The notes: generated by a model not told the origin, from the sequence alone. A DNA stretch of 14,980 nt from SFHK01 sp045538305 (GCA_045538305.1 JAZSRC010000094.1:1-14980), one strand, 5' to 3'; shown: positions 1-7,397, counted from the stretch's first letter. Translations and numbers: made by a program.

Positions 1-23
1 CCAAGTATTAAGCAAAAGCATTG

Positions 24-56
24 TCCGCCGCGCATATTTGCGCGGCGGATTTTTTT
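24..56 (+). terminator. Intrinsic terminator of an upstream gene
   Basis: A perfect 10-bp GC-rich stem (24-33 pairs with 40-49) closes a 6-nt loop and is followed directly by seven T residues (50-56). This is a textbook rho-independent terminator in plus orientation. It must end a transcript whose gene lies left of the window, and it insulates the next promoter, which begins 15 nt downstream. Confidence 0.9.
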
Positions 57-70
57 GCATAGTGCTTGTA

Positions 71-98
71 TTGACTTGAAAGACAGGCATGATATAAT
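71..98 (+). promoter_or_regulatory. Sigma-A-type promoter of the NagB-like/Gfo-Idh operon
   Basis: A -35 box TTGACT (71-76) and a -10 box TATAAT (93-98) are separated by 16 bp, with an extended -10 TG at 90-91. The expected transcript start is near 105, about 30 nt before the ATG at 134. This makes the in-frame ATG at 101 an unlikely start. I see no operator repeat around it. Confidence 0.85.
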
Positions 99-133
99 AA
101 ATGCAATCGGTCAAATGCACAGGAGGTATTCAT

Positions 134-907
134 ATGGCGGTAAGAAACAGCTTTACATGCGATATGCTGAAGGTTATAGTGGCAGATTCCCGTGAAGAAA
201 TGGGAAAGGAAGCAGCCAACAGGGCAGGGGAGTGCATTAGAAAACTGCTTCAGGAAAAAGAGGAAATCAATATGATCTTTGCTGCAGCGCCTTCTCAGAA
301 TGAAACGCTGAAATATCTGCTTCAAAATGAGAATATCGATTGGACGCGCATCAATGCATACCATATGGATGAATATGTTGGCCTGAAAAGCGGTTCGGCG
401 CAGTCGTTTGCATATTATTTGCATGCCAATATCTTTGGAAAAGCGCCGTTTAAGAGCATTAATTACATTATGCCTGAAGGCGATGCGGAAAAGGAATGCG
501 ATCGGTATGAAAAGCTGCTTTGCGAAAACCCGGTCGACGTGGTTATGCTCGGAATCGGTGAAAATGCCCACATCGCCTTTAATGATCCGTGGGTTGCGAA
601 GTTTGATGATCCCAGAAAGGTGAAGGTGGTTGAGCTGGATCCCGTATGCCGTCAGCAGCAGGTGAACGACGGATGTTTTGCTGCGCTTGAGGATGTCCCG
701 ACGCATGCCGTCACGCTCACCATTCCCGCCTTGCTTTCGGCAAAGCATATGTTCTGTACGGTTCCCTCGATGACCAAGCGAAATGCCGTCAACGCAACGG
801 TAAACGGCGAGTTTTCCGAGGCAATTCCTGCCACTGCTATGCGCAAGCATCCCGACGCATGGATGTTTGTTGACTCTGATAGTGGTAAAGACCTGATAAA
901 AGGATAA
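134..907 (+). CDS. Glucosamine-6-phosphate deaminase/isomerase (NagB/SugarP isomerase) family protein, divergent active site
   Basis: This 257-residue cytoplasmic protein belongs to the NagB/6-phosphogluconolactonase/RpiA-like fold. NagB proper converts glucosamine-6-phosphate to fructose-6-phosphate plus ammonia. Visible family signatures are a phosphate-loop-like AAAPSQNET (50-58), HMDEYVGL (77-84, with D79 matching the proton-shuttling Asp of NagB) and GIGENAHIAFNDP (140-152). In the last motif H146 is kept, but the usual catalytic Asp is N144 and the usual Glu is D151. The P-loop also lacks the normal TGSTP-like sequence. The exact reaction is therefore uncertain: deaminase, isomerase or lactonase on a related phosphosugar. 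The start at 134 has AGGAGG (121-126) at 7-nt spacing; the in-frame ATG at 101 overlaps the promoter start site. The stop lies 5 nt before the next gene, so the two genes form an operon and are probably translationally coupled. Confidence 0.85.
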   Translation: MAVRNSFTCDMLKVIVADSREEMGKEAANRAGECIRKLLQEKEEINMIFAAAPSQNETLKYLLQNENIDWTRINAYHMDEYVGLKSGSAQSFAYYLHANIFGKAPFKSINYIMPEGDAEKECDRYEKLLCENPVDVVMLGIGENAHIAFNDPWVAKFDDPRKVKVVELDPVCRQQQVNDGCFAALEDVPTHAVTLTIPALLSAKHMFCTVPSMTKRNAVNATVNGEFSEAIPATAMRKHPDAWMFVDSDSGKDLIKG

Positions 908-912
908 ACGAC

Positions 913-1893
913 ATGAATATAGCAATTTGCGGATTCAGACATGCGCATATCGGCGCATTATACGAACTTGTCTGCCGAAACCAGGATGCCCGGATTGTCG
1001 GGTTCTGGGAAGAAAACAACGAGGCGAGAGCGGAAGCGCTTAAAAAAATCGACGCGCCTGTGTACGAAACATACGAGGCAATGCTTGCCGACGTGGATGT
1101 GGACGCCGTAGCCGTCGGAGATTATTACGGCATCCGGGGACAAAGAATCATTCAGGCGTTAAAGGCAGGCAAGCATGTTATTTCCGATAAACCTCTTGCG
1201 ACAGATATGGATGAGCTTAAGGCGATTGAGCAAATCTCATCCGATAAAGGACTGAAGGTTGCCTGCATGCTGGATCTTCGCTATGATCCTGCCGTGCGTC
1301 TGGCGCAGGAGATTGTTTCAAAAGGGGAAATCGGAGAGGTTCATGCGGTGAATTTTACCGGACAGCATCCGCTTGATTACGGAAACCGTCCAATGTGGTA
1401 TTTTGAAAAGGGGAAGCACGGAGGCACGTTTAACGATATTGCCATTCATGGTTTGGATGCAATTACTATGATTACCGGGCTTAAGAAGCTTACACCGATT
1501 GCTGTGCGCCAGTGGAACGCGTTTGCAGATCAGGAAAGGCATTTTAAGGATTGCGCACAGATGATCGGCAAGTATGAAAATGGCGCAGGCGTAATGTGCG
1601 ATGTGTCCTACAGCGTGCCTTCCGGCGTGGGCTATTCGCTCCCGACATACTGGCGGTTTTCGATATTCGGTCATCTCGGAATGATTGAATTCACCGTCGG
1701 AAATGCATCAGTGCTGCTTGCGAAAAAAGGAACGGTTAAACATGCAATGGCTGGAGAAGTGACTGGCGATTATCTGAAGGACTTTATGGATGAAATCTCC
1801 GGTAAGCAGACGACGTTTGCTACGCGCGACACGCTGGCTTCTTCCAGGCTTGCGCTTGAAATTCAAAAGGCGGCGGATGACGCCGACTGGTGA
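913..1893 (+). CDS. Gfo/Idh/MocA-family NAD(P)-dependent sugar dehydrogenase
   Basis: This 326-residue protein has an N-terminal Rossmann fold and a C-terminal GFO/IDH/MocA domain. It starts MNIAICGFRHAHIGAL, a variant of the dinucleotide-binding glycine motif. SDKPLATD (91-98) matches the family's E/D-K-P motif, with K93 expected to contact cofactor and substrate. GGTFNDIAIHGLD (170-182) supplies the usual catalytic Asp/His residues (D175, H179). The length is typical. Family members oxidise or reduce sugars, inositols or their derivatives; the substrate cannot be read from the sequence. The ATG lies 5 nt after the upstream stop, and its AAAAGGA ribosome binding site overlaps the end of that gene. 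A NagB-like neighbour suggests catabolism of an amino or modified sugar, but this is inference. No signal peptide or membrane segment is seen. Confidence 0.9.
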   Translation: MNIAICGFRHAHIGALYELVCRNQDARIVGFWEENNEARAEALKKIDAPVYETYEAMLADVDVDAVAVGDYYGIRGQRIIQALKAGKHVISDKPLATDMDELKAIEQISSDKGLKVACMLDLRYDPAVRLAQEIVSKGEIGEVHAVNFTGQHPLDYGNRPMWYFEKGKHGGTFNDIAIHGLDAITMITGLKKLTPIAVRQWNAFADQERHFKDCAQMIGKYENGAGVMCDVSYSVPSGVGYSLPTYWRFSIFGHLGMIEFTVGNASVLLAKKGTVKHAMAGEVTGDYLKDFMDEISGKQTTFATRDTLASSRLALEIQKAADDADW

Positions 1894-1970
1894 TGGGGAA
1901 AGGCGCGGCGTGCTTGACCATTTGACGATTCTGAGGCGCCTTGGATCCGAATCACCTATATAGAATGCAT

Positions 1971-2009
1971 AGAAAATGACCGATGCAGTTTTGCATCGGT
2001 CAAAGTTTT
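1971..2009 (-). terminator. Bidirectional intrinsic terminator between convergent operons
   Basis: A perfect 11-bp stem (1977-1987 pairs with 1992-2002) with a 4-nt GTTT loop sits in the convergent gap. Read on the minus strand it follows the peptidase-like stop at 2018 by 15 nt and ends in TTTTCT, a good terminator. Read on the plus strand it is followed by AAGTTTTAT, a weaker one for the sugar operon. The rest of the gap (1894-1970) holds an imperfect GC-rich pairing (1900-1906 with 1936-1942) without a T tract. Confidence 0.8.
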
Positions 2010-2017
2010 ATATGGAT

Positions 2018-2668
2018 TTATTTGATAGGGTGAAGGAGATTAAAATCCTTTGCCAATTCCAGCGGCGTCCAGAAAAGTCCGTATACCACCTGATAGCCGG
2101 TAACGATGCCCTCTTCGTTTTTGGTTTCATATACGACTTCGCTTCCGGGGACGACCTCGCGCACATGCGCCGTTACGCGGCTGTCGGCGCTTTCGCTGTG
2201 CGGATCCATGGCGAGAATCTGACGTTCGCCGTCCTTGATGCGGCAGCCGATCAGGGCAACGATGTGACCTACGCGAAGATTGCACAGGGCGCAGCCACCC
2301 TCGCTGAGCGTTTCCCAGAGCGCGTCGTGATCGTTAAGCAATCCGTCATAATTGTAGCGGATTCCGTATTGGTCATTGAGCCCCTGATCCTGCATGGCTT
2401 TGAGAAGCATGGGGCGGTTGGTTCCGTCATCGCCGCGGCCTCCGTTTGCGCATGAAAAATCTGCCAAATCTTCTACGCAGATCTCCTTTCCGCACATTTT
2501 CTGAACAGCAAAGCATGCGGAGAAAATGCCGCAGCCGGAGTTGGTAAGCGTTCCGCCGGGTTCAGGCGCATACTCATAGGGGTGCGTCCATTCCCTGTTT
2601 CTTTGATTCAAAAATCTCCACTTTACGCCTTCGTATTCCACATAACCCATTTTTCCGGTGATGTGCAT
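2018..2668 (-). CDS. Papain-like/C39-like cysteine peptidase family protein, cytoplasmic
   Basis: This 216-residue protein has no signal peptide or membrane segment. It has the layout of C39/papain-like cysteine peptidases: a nucleophile-like Cys in NSGCGIFSAC (43-52, C46) at the start of a helix, a later VGHIVALIG (133-141) supplying H135, and LAMDPHSES (152-160) supplying D155 of a Cys-His-Asp triad. The upstream Asn/Ser-Gly could shape the oxyanion hole, where many relatives have Gln. Family members cleave leader peptides, isopeptides or cell-wall peptides; here neither substrate nor secretion is indicated. The start has GGAGGT (minus strand, complement of 2675-2680) 6 nt upstream. The gene lies 33 nt behind rpiB on the same strand with no promoter between, so the two are probably cotranscribed. 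Family assignment rests on motif reading only. Confidence 0.7.
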   Translation of the reverse strand: MHITGKMGYVEYEGVKWRFLNQRNREWTHPYEYAPEPGGTLTNSGCGIFSACFAVQKMCGKEICVEDLADFSCANGGRGDDGTNRPMLLKAMQDQGLNDQYGIRYNYDGLLNDHDALWETLSEGGCALCNLRVGHIVALIGCRIKDGERQILAMDPHSESADSRVTAHVREVVPGSEVVYETKNEEGIVTGYQVVYGLFWTPLELAKDFNLLHPIK

Positions 2669-2701
2669 ATCTGTACCTCCGTATGCGTTTGTATTTCAGG
2701 T

Positions 2702-3145
2702 TCAGCCGTTCTTGCGGATGCTTTCTACCATTTCCAGGCGAACCGAGTGCCTTCCACCGTCAAATCCGGTATTCAGGAACGCTTCCATAATCTGTAAAGC
2801 TAGTCCCTCGCCAACGACCATGGAACCCAATGAGAGTATGTTTGCGTTGTTATGGCTTCGGGTTAAAATGGCGGTATAGGTATCGGAGCAATTGACCGCG
2901 CGGATTCCCGGTATCTGGTTGGCGGCAAGGGATATGCCATAACCTGTACCGCATACCAGAATGGCAAACCGGCATTCGCCGCTTGCTACCAGACGGGCAG
3001 CCTTTTCGCCGTATTCCGGATAGTCTACGCGCTCTTCGCTATAGCAGCCCACGTCAATCACTTCATGCCCCATTTCCGTCATGCGATCGATCAGCGCCTT
3101 CTTAAGCATAAAGCCCTTGTGGTCGCATCCGAAAGCAATTTTCAT
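2702..3145 (-). CDS. rpiB: Ribose-5-phosphate isomerase B (RpiB/LacA/LacB family)
   Basis: This 147-residue sugar-phosphate isomerase interconverts ribose-5-phosphate and ribulose-5-phosphate in the pentose phosphate pathway. Diagnostic motifs are FGCDHKGF (5-12, substrate-binding D8-H9), VDYPEYG (40-46), LVCGTGYGISLAANQ (63-77) with the catalytic base C65 and T67 in the phosphate loop, and TRSHNNANILSLGSM (95-109) with H98. The length is normal for RpiB. Some relatives act on allose-6-phosphate or galactose-6-phosphate; Cys at 65 favours the RpiB type. The ATG is preceded on the minus strand by AGGAGGTAA (complement of about 3150-3158). It is the first gene of a two-gene operon with its own promoter and is transcribed away from rpoB. 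Confidence 0.93.
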   Translation of the reverse strand: MKIAFGCDHKGFMLKKALIDRMTEMGHEVIDVGCYSEERVDYPEYGEKAARLVASGECRFAILVCGTGYGISLAANQIPGIRAVNCSDTYTAILTRSHNNANILSLGSMVVGEGLALQIMEAFLNTGFDGGRHSVRLEMVESIRKNG

Positions 3146-3175
3146 GTCTGTTACCTCCTGCCTTTTATACTTTGT

Positions 3176-3204
3176 ATTATACCCTCATGCGCAGTTCTTT
3201 TCAA
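3176..3204 (-). promoter_or_regulatory. Sigma-A-type promoter of rpiB
   Basis: Read on the minus strand, TTGAAA (complement of 3199-3204) and TATAAT (complement of 3176-3181) are separated by exactly 17 bp. The predicted transcript start is near 3169, giving a leader of roughly 25 nt with the ribosome binding site inside it. A 24-bp palindrome (3234-3257) begins 30 bp upstream of the -35 box. Confidence 0.85.
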
Positions 3205-3233
3205 TGTCTGGGTGAATGTTTGTTACTTAGTGT

Positions 3234-3257
3234 ATTATGCAGGAAATCCTGCATAAT
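3234..3257. repeat. Perfect 11-bp inverted repeat upstream of the rpiB promoter
   Basis: Arms ATTATGCAGGA (3234-3244) and TCCTGCATAAT (3247-3257) are perfectly complementary around a central AA. The 2-nt centre and the lack of a T tract make a protein-binding palindrome more likely than a terminator. It lies between the divergent rpiB and rpoB promoters, about 65-88 bp upstream of the predicted rpiB start. No regulator can be named. Confidence 0.6.
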
Positions 3258-3300
3258 GAAAGTTTAACGCAATATGGGAATCAGCAAAGGTGACCTGTAA

Positions 3301-3325
3301 ATCGTTCGATAAACATACGAACGAT
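3301..3325. repeat. 8-bp inverted repeat upstream of the rpoB promoter
   Basis: Arms ATCGTTCG (3301-3308) and CGAACGAT (3318-3325) flank a 9-nt AT-rich centre. The site lies 56 bp upstream of the rpoB -35 box. It could be an activator or operator site, or a cruciform. The half-sites point the opposite way from a Gram-positive LexA box. Confidence 0.45.
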
Positions 3326-3380
3326 ATGTAAAATATTTGAAATATGGTCAAAAATGACGGGAATATGTCCAGATTTACAC

Positions 3381-3409
3381 TTGACATAAAGATAAAGCGA
3401 TGATATAGT
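3381..3409 (+). promoter_or_regulatory. Sigma-A-type promoter of rpoBC, extended -10
   Basis: A consensus -35 TTGACA (3381-3386), a 17-bp spacer and a -10 TATAGT (3404-3409) with an extended TG at 3401-3402 predict a start near 3416. The nearby TATAAT at 3411-3416 is too far from this -35 box to be its partner. The promoter shows that rpoB is transcribed independently here, as expected since no ribosomal protein gene precedes it. Confidence 0.88.
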
Positions 3410-3415
3410 ATATAA

Positions 3416-3608
3416 TTGAATTATTATGGAGAAAAAGCCGCCTTCTGATAATTTCCTGATGAAAATGAGAGGGATTCCATCAAAAATTAACTTGTCAAGA
3501 GGAAATTTCAGATGGATTTATCGAAGAATTAACGGTTTTTTCCGAGGCTTCTGCCGGTTTTCCAAATGGATTTCCGGTCTTTAGGACGAGTGAGGAGTGA
3601 GGGCGAAT
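3416..3608 (+). other. Long rpoB 5' leader with possible upstream ORFs
   Basis: About 193 nt separate the predicted transcript start from the rpoB ATG. An open frame of 52 codons runs from ATG 3426 to TAG 3584; it encodes a basic peptide (MEKKPPSDNF at its start) but has no ribosome binding site. A six-codon frame, ATG 3512 to TAA 3532 (MDLSKN), has AGAGGA (3498-3503) at 8-nt spacing. TCCATC (3476-3481) can pair with GATGGA (3511-3516), and ATGGATTT occurs twice (3512-3519, 3566-3573), so alternative pairings are possible. A T run (3535-3541) follows without a strong hairpin. Whether any of this regulates rpoB is unknown. The spacer 5' of the promoter (3146-3380) holds only the sites listed separately. 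Confidence 0.45.
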
Positions 3609-6600
3609 ATGGTCCATCCGGTGAAACAGGGTAAGCGTACGAGAATGAGCTTTGCCCGCATTGAAGAGGCGCTTGGCGTGCCGGATCTGATTGAGGTACA
3701 GAAAAACTCATATCAGCATTTTCTGAAGGTTGACTTTCGCGAGGTACTGGCCGACGTATCGCCGATTACCGACTATACGGAGAGCCTTTCTCTGGAGTTT
3801 ATCGATTATACCCTTGACGAGACCCCGAAGAACACGGTGGAAAAGTGCAAGGAACGCGATCAGACGTACGCTGCGCCTTTGAAGGTGACGGTTCGCCTGA
3901 CCAATCGCGATACCGGTGAAATCAAAGAATCCGAAGTGTTCATGGGCGATTTCCCCATTATGACCGATTACGGCACGTTCATCATCAACGGCGCTGAGCG
4001 AGTAATCGTTTCCCAGCTGGTTCGTTCCCCCGGCGTATATTTCGCCAGGGCGATCGATAAGACCGGTGCATTTCTGTACTCCTCCCAGATTATCCCCAAC
4101 CGCGGCGCATGGATTGAGTACGAAACCGACGCCAATAACGTGCTGTATGCCCGCATTGACCGCGCAAGAAAGCTTCCTATCACTGTGCTGCTGCGCGCAA
4201 TGGGCGTAGAAACCGATGCACAGATTATCGACCTTCTGGGCGACGACGAGCGCGTGAGCGCCACCATCGCCAGGGACGCCAGCGAGGACAAGTCCGACCG
4301 CTTCAAGTCCCGCAGGGATCAGGCGTTGATTGAAATCTACAACAAGCTTCGCCCCGGCGAGCCGCCGTCTGTAGAATCCGCAACCAGTCTGATTAACTCC
4401 CTGTTCTTCGATCCCAAGAGGTACGACCTTGCGCATGTAGGCCGCTATAAGTTCAACAAAAAGCTTGCTATCGCTTCCCGTATCCGCGGACGCGAGGCTG
4501 CTGAGGTCATTACCCATCCCTACACGGGCGAGGTAATGGTGGAAGCAGGCCAGATCATTTCCCGTGAAATGGCCGAAAAAATTCAGAATGCCGGCGTTAA
4601 CCGCGTACTTCTGGCGATTGACGGACATGAAGTCAAGGTTGTCGGCAACAATTTCGTACGTCTGACCGAGTTCCTTGCCGATTACGATCAGGAGCTTTAC
4701 GCTCAGTATGACGAGAACGCCGTATGCGCACGTGAGCGCGTTCATGTACCGACGCTCTTAAGTATCCTTAAGAAGGTAAAGGAAGACGGTCTGCCGCTTA
4801 ACGAAACCCTGAAGGAACTTAAGAACGACCTGATTCCCAAGCATATTCTCATTGACGATATTATTTCCTCCGTCAGCTATCAGTTTGGCCTGTTCTACAA
4901 CATCGGCGATATCGACGATATCGACCATCTTGGCAACCGTCGTCTGCGCAGCGTAGGCGAACTTCTTCAGAATCAGATCCGCGTGGGTCTGTCCCGCCTG
5001 GAGCGCGTTGTCAAGGAGCGCATGGCCATTCAGGATCTTGATAAGGTTCGCCCGCAGGATCTGATCAACATCCGCCCTGTTTCTGCCGCCATCAAGGAGT
5101 TCTTTGGCTCTTCCCAGCTGTCTCAGTTTATGGATCAGCCGAACCCGCTGGCAGAACTTACCCATAAACGCCGTCTGTCCGCACTGGGCCCCGGCGGTCT
5201 GAACCGCGAACGCGCCAGCTTCGCCGTTCGAGACGTACACTACTCCCACTACGGTCGTATCTGCCCCATTGAAACGCCTGAAGGTCCGAACATCGGTCTG
5301 ATCGGTTCGCTGGCAACCTACGCGCGTATCAATGAATACGGCTTCATCGAGGCGCCTTATCGCAGAATTGACCGCGAAACCTCTACCGTTACGGACGACA
5401 TCATCTACATGACGGCGGACGAAGAGGACCAGTACGTAATCGCTCAGGCAAACGAGCCCGTGGATGAAAACGGCCGTCTCGTAAACGAGCACATTACCGT
5501 ACGCAAGCGCGAAGAGATTATCGAGGTTGACCGCTCACAGGTTGACTTTATCGACGTCAGCCCCCGTCAGCTGATTTCCATCGCCACCGGCATGATTCCC
5601 TTCCTTGAGAACGACGACGCAAACCGCGCGCTGATGGGTTCCAACATGCAGCGTCAGGCTGTTCCGCTGCTCAAGCCTGAAGCGCCCTTTGTCGGTACCG
5701 GTATCGAGTACAAAGCTGCCTGCGACTCCGGCGTTGTCATGCTTTCCAAGGAAAAGGGCATTGTAAAACGCGTAACGGCGGATGAAATCGTAATTCGCGA
5801 CGAAAAAGGCGACGATCATTACTATCACCTTTCCAAGTTCGCACGCTCCAACCAGGGCACCTGCATCAATATGCATCCGGTTGTCAAGCAGGGCGAAGAA
5901 GTTCAGTACCGTCAGGTTCTGGCGGACGGCCCCTCCACCGATGAAGGCGAAATAGCACTGGGCAAAAACATGCTGATCGGCTTCATGACGTGGGAAGGCT
6001 ATAACTACGAAGACGCTATTCTGATCAGTGAACGCCTTGTGAAGGACGATGTTTATACCTCGATCCACATCGAGGAATATGAGTCCGAGGCGCGCGATAC
6101 CAAGCTCGGCAGCGAAGAGATTACCCGCGACATTCCTGGTGTTGGCGAAGATGCGCTTCGCGATCTGGACGAGCGCGGCATTATCCGCATCGGTGCCGAG
6201 GTTCGCGCAAACGACATCCTGGTCGGCAAAGTTACCCCGAAGGGCGAAACAGAACTTACTGCGGAAGAGCGCCTGCTCAGGGCAATCTTCGGCGACAAAG
6301 CCCGCGAAGTTCGCGATACCTCCCTGCGCGTACCGCACGGCGAATTCGGTATCGTAGTAGACGTAAAGATTTTCACCCGCGAAAACCGCGACGAGCTCAG
6401 CCCCGGCGTAAACCAGATGGTCCGCGTATATATCGCCCAGAAGAGAAAGATCTCCGTCGGCGATAAGATGGCAGGCCGTCATGGTAACAAGGGCGTTGTC
6501 TCCCGCATTCTCCCCGAAGAGGATATGCCCTTCCTGGCAGACGGAACGCCGCTGGACATCGTTCTGAACCCGCTGGGCGTACCTTCCCGAATGAATATCG

Positions 6601-7397
6601 GTCAGGTGCTTGAAGTACACCTTGGCCTTGCAGCCCGCGCACTTGGCTGGCATGTTGCTACGCCTGTATTTGACGGCGCAAACGAGTTCGACATTATAGA
6701 TACCCTCGACAAGGCTTCTCAGACCGAGGATGGCCCCCTGTTCGATGCGCTTGGCCGTCCGACCATCCAGTTCAACAAGGTCGGCATTAACAGAGACGGT
6801 AAGCTCTGGGTATATGACGGACGCACCGGCGATCGTTTCGACAATCCCGTAACCGTCGGCTATATGTACATGCTCAAGCTGCACCACCTGGTTGACGATA
6901 AGATCCATGCCCGCTCCACCGGTCCGTACTCTCTGGTTACTCAGCAGCCTCTTGGCGGCAAAGCCCAGTTTGGTGGTCAGCGCTTCGGCGAAATGGAAGT
7001 TTGGGCGCTTGAAGCATACGGCGCAAGCCATGTACTTCAGGAGATTCTTACCGTCAAGTCTGACGATATTGTGGGCCGCGTAAAGACCTATGAAGCCATT
7101 GTCAAGGGCGAGAACATTCCGGATCCGGGCGTACCCGAGTCCTTCAAGGTACTGATTAAAGAGCTTCAGTCGCTGTGTCTGGACATTAAGGTTCTTACTG
7201 AGGACAAGCAGGAGATCATCATCCGCGAACTCGAGGACGAGGATCTTGCGCCTGAAAGCGAATTCAAAGAGGAGCTCACAGCCGCAATTGCCACCTTCGA
7301 CGAGACCGACGAAGAAGCAGCCGCCGACGACTTTGACTTCGACGCGCTGGATCTGGATAACGGCCTTGGCGATATCGACGATCTTGGCGACGAATAA
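3609..7397 (+). CDS. rpoB: DNA-directed RNA polymerase subunit beta
   Basis: RpoB forms the catalytic core of RNA polymerase with RpoC and the alpha dimer. The 1262-residue length is normal for Clostridia. The start MVHPVKQGKRTRMSF matches the usual clostridial N-terminus, so ATG 3609 is chosen over the in-frame GTG at 3597; GAGGG (3599-3603) lies 5 nt before it. The rifampicin pocket begins FFGSSQLSQFMDQ at residue 498 and carries D509, H519 and S524, matching the sensitive residues D516, H526 and S531 of E. coli. GYNYEDAILISER carries the conserved Glu-Asp pair near the active site, and GDKMAGRHGNKG carries the active-site lysines. LHHLVDDKIHARSTGPYS and the C-terminal clamp region are intact. 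The protein ends in a strongly acidic tail of about 35 residues rich in Asp. rpoC follows after 78 nt. The usual upstream rplKAJL genes are missing. Confidence 0.98.
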   Translation: MVHPVKQGKRTRMSFARIEEALGVPDLIEVQKNSYQHFLKVDFREVLADVSPITDYTESLSLEFIDYTLDETPKNTVEKCKERDQTYAAPLKVTVRLTNRDTGEIKESEVFMGDFPIMTDYGTFIINGAERVIVSQLVRSPGVYFARAIDKTGAFLYSSQIIPNRGAWIEYETDANNVLYARIDRARKLPITVLLRAMGVETDAQIIDLLGDDERVSATIARDASEDKSDRFKSRRDQALIEIYNKLRPGEPPSVESATSLINSLFFDPKRYDLAHVGRYKFNKKLAIASRIRGREAAEVITHPYTGEVMVEAGQIISREMAEKIQNAGVNRVLLAIDGHEVKVVGNNFVRLTEFLADYDQELYAQYDENAVCARERVHVPTLLSILKKVKEDGLPLNETLKELKNDLIPKHILIDDIISSVSYQFGLFYNIGDIDDIDHLGNRRLRSVGELLQNQIRVGLSRLERVVKERMAIQDLDKVRPQDLINIRPVSAAIKEFFGSSQLSQFMDQPNPLAELTHKRRLSALGPGGLNRERASFAVRDVHYSHYGRICPIETPEGPNIGLIGSLATYARINEYGFIEAPYRRIDRETSTVTDDIIYMTADEEDQYVIAQANEPVDENGRLVNEHITVRKREEIIEVDRSQVDFIDVSPRQLISIATGMIPFLENDDANRALMGSNMQRQAVPLLKPEAPFVGTGIEYKAACDSGVVMLSKEKGIVKRVTADEIVIRDEKGDDHYYHLSKFARSNQGTCINMHPVVKQGEEVQYRQVLADGPSTDEGEIALGKNMLIGFMTWEGYNYEDAILISERLVKDDVYTSIHIEEYESEARDTKLGSEEITRDIPGVGEDALRDLDERGIIRIGAEVRANDILVGKVTPKGETELTAEERLLRAIFGDKAREVRDTSLRVPHGEFGIVVDVKIFTRENRDELSPGVNQMVRVYIAQKRKISVGDKMAGRHGNKGVVSRILPEEDMPFLADGTPLDIVLNPLGVPSRMNIGQVLEVHLGLAARALGWHVATPVFDGANEFDIIDTLDKASQTEDGPLFDALGRPTIQFNKVGINRDGKLWVYDGRTGDRFDNPVTVGYMYMLKLHHLVDDKIHARSTGPYSLVTQQPLGGKAQFGGQRFGEMEVWALEAYGASHVLQEILTVKSDDIVGRVKTYEAIVKGENIPDPGVPESFKVLIKELQSLCLDIKVLTEDKQEIIIRELEDEDLAPESEFKEELTAAIATFDETDEEAAADDFDFDALDLDNGLGDIDDLGDE

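Noticed and set aside
101..133. ATG at 101 as the start of the NagB-like protein
   Set aside because: It falls before or at the predicted transcript start, while ATG 134 has a perfect AGGAGG at good spacing.
1900..1942. A second terminator after the Gfo/Idh gene
   Set aside because: AAGGCGC and GCGCCTT can pair, but across 29 nt and with no T tract; the hairpin at 1977-2002 is a far better terminator.
1976..2455. A 159-codon plus-strand frame opposite the peptidase-like gene
   Set aside because: It begins inside the terminator hairpin, has no ribosome binding site, and its translation is low-complexity antisense of a gene with clear motifs and a strong ribosome binding site.
3301..3325. LexA/SOS box upstream of rpoB
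   Set aside because: The Gram-positive box is CGAAC-N4-GTTCG-like; here the half-sites are in the opposite order and 9 nt apart.
3597..3608. GTG at 3597 as the start of rpoB
   Set aside because: It adds four residues absent from the usual clostridial start MVHP, and the AGGAG before it abuts the codon. ATG 3609 fits better.
5100..5181. Rifampicin-resistance change in rpoB
   Set aside because: The residues matching E. coli D516, H526 and S531 are all the sensitive type (D509, H519, S524).
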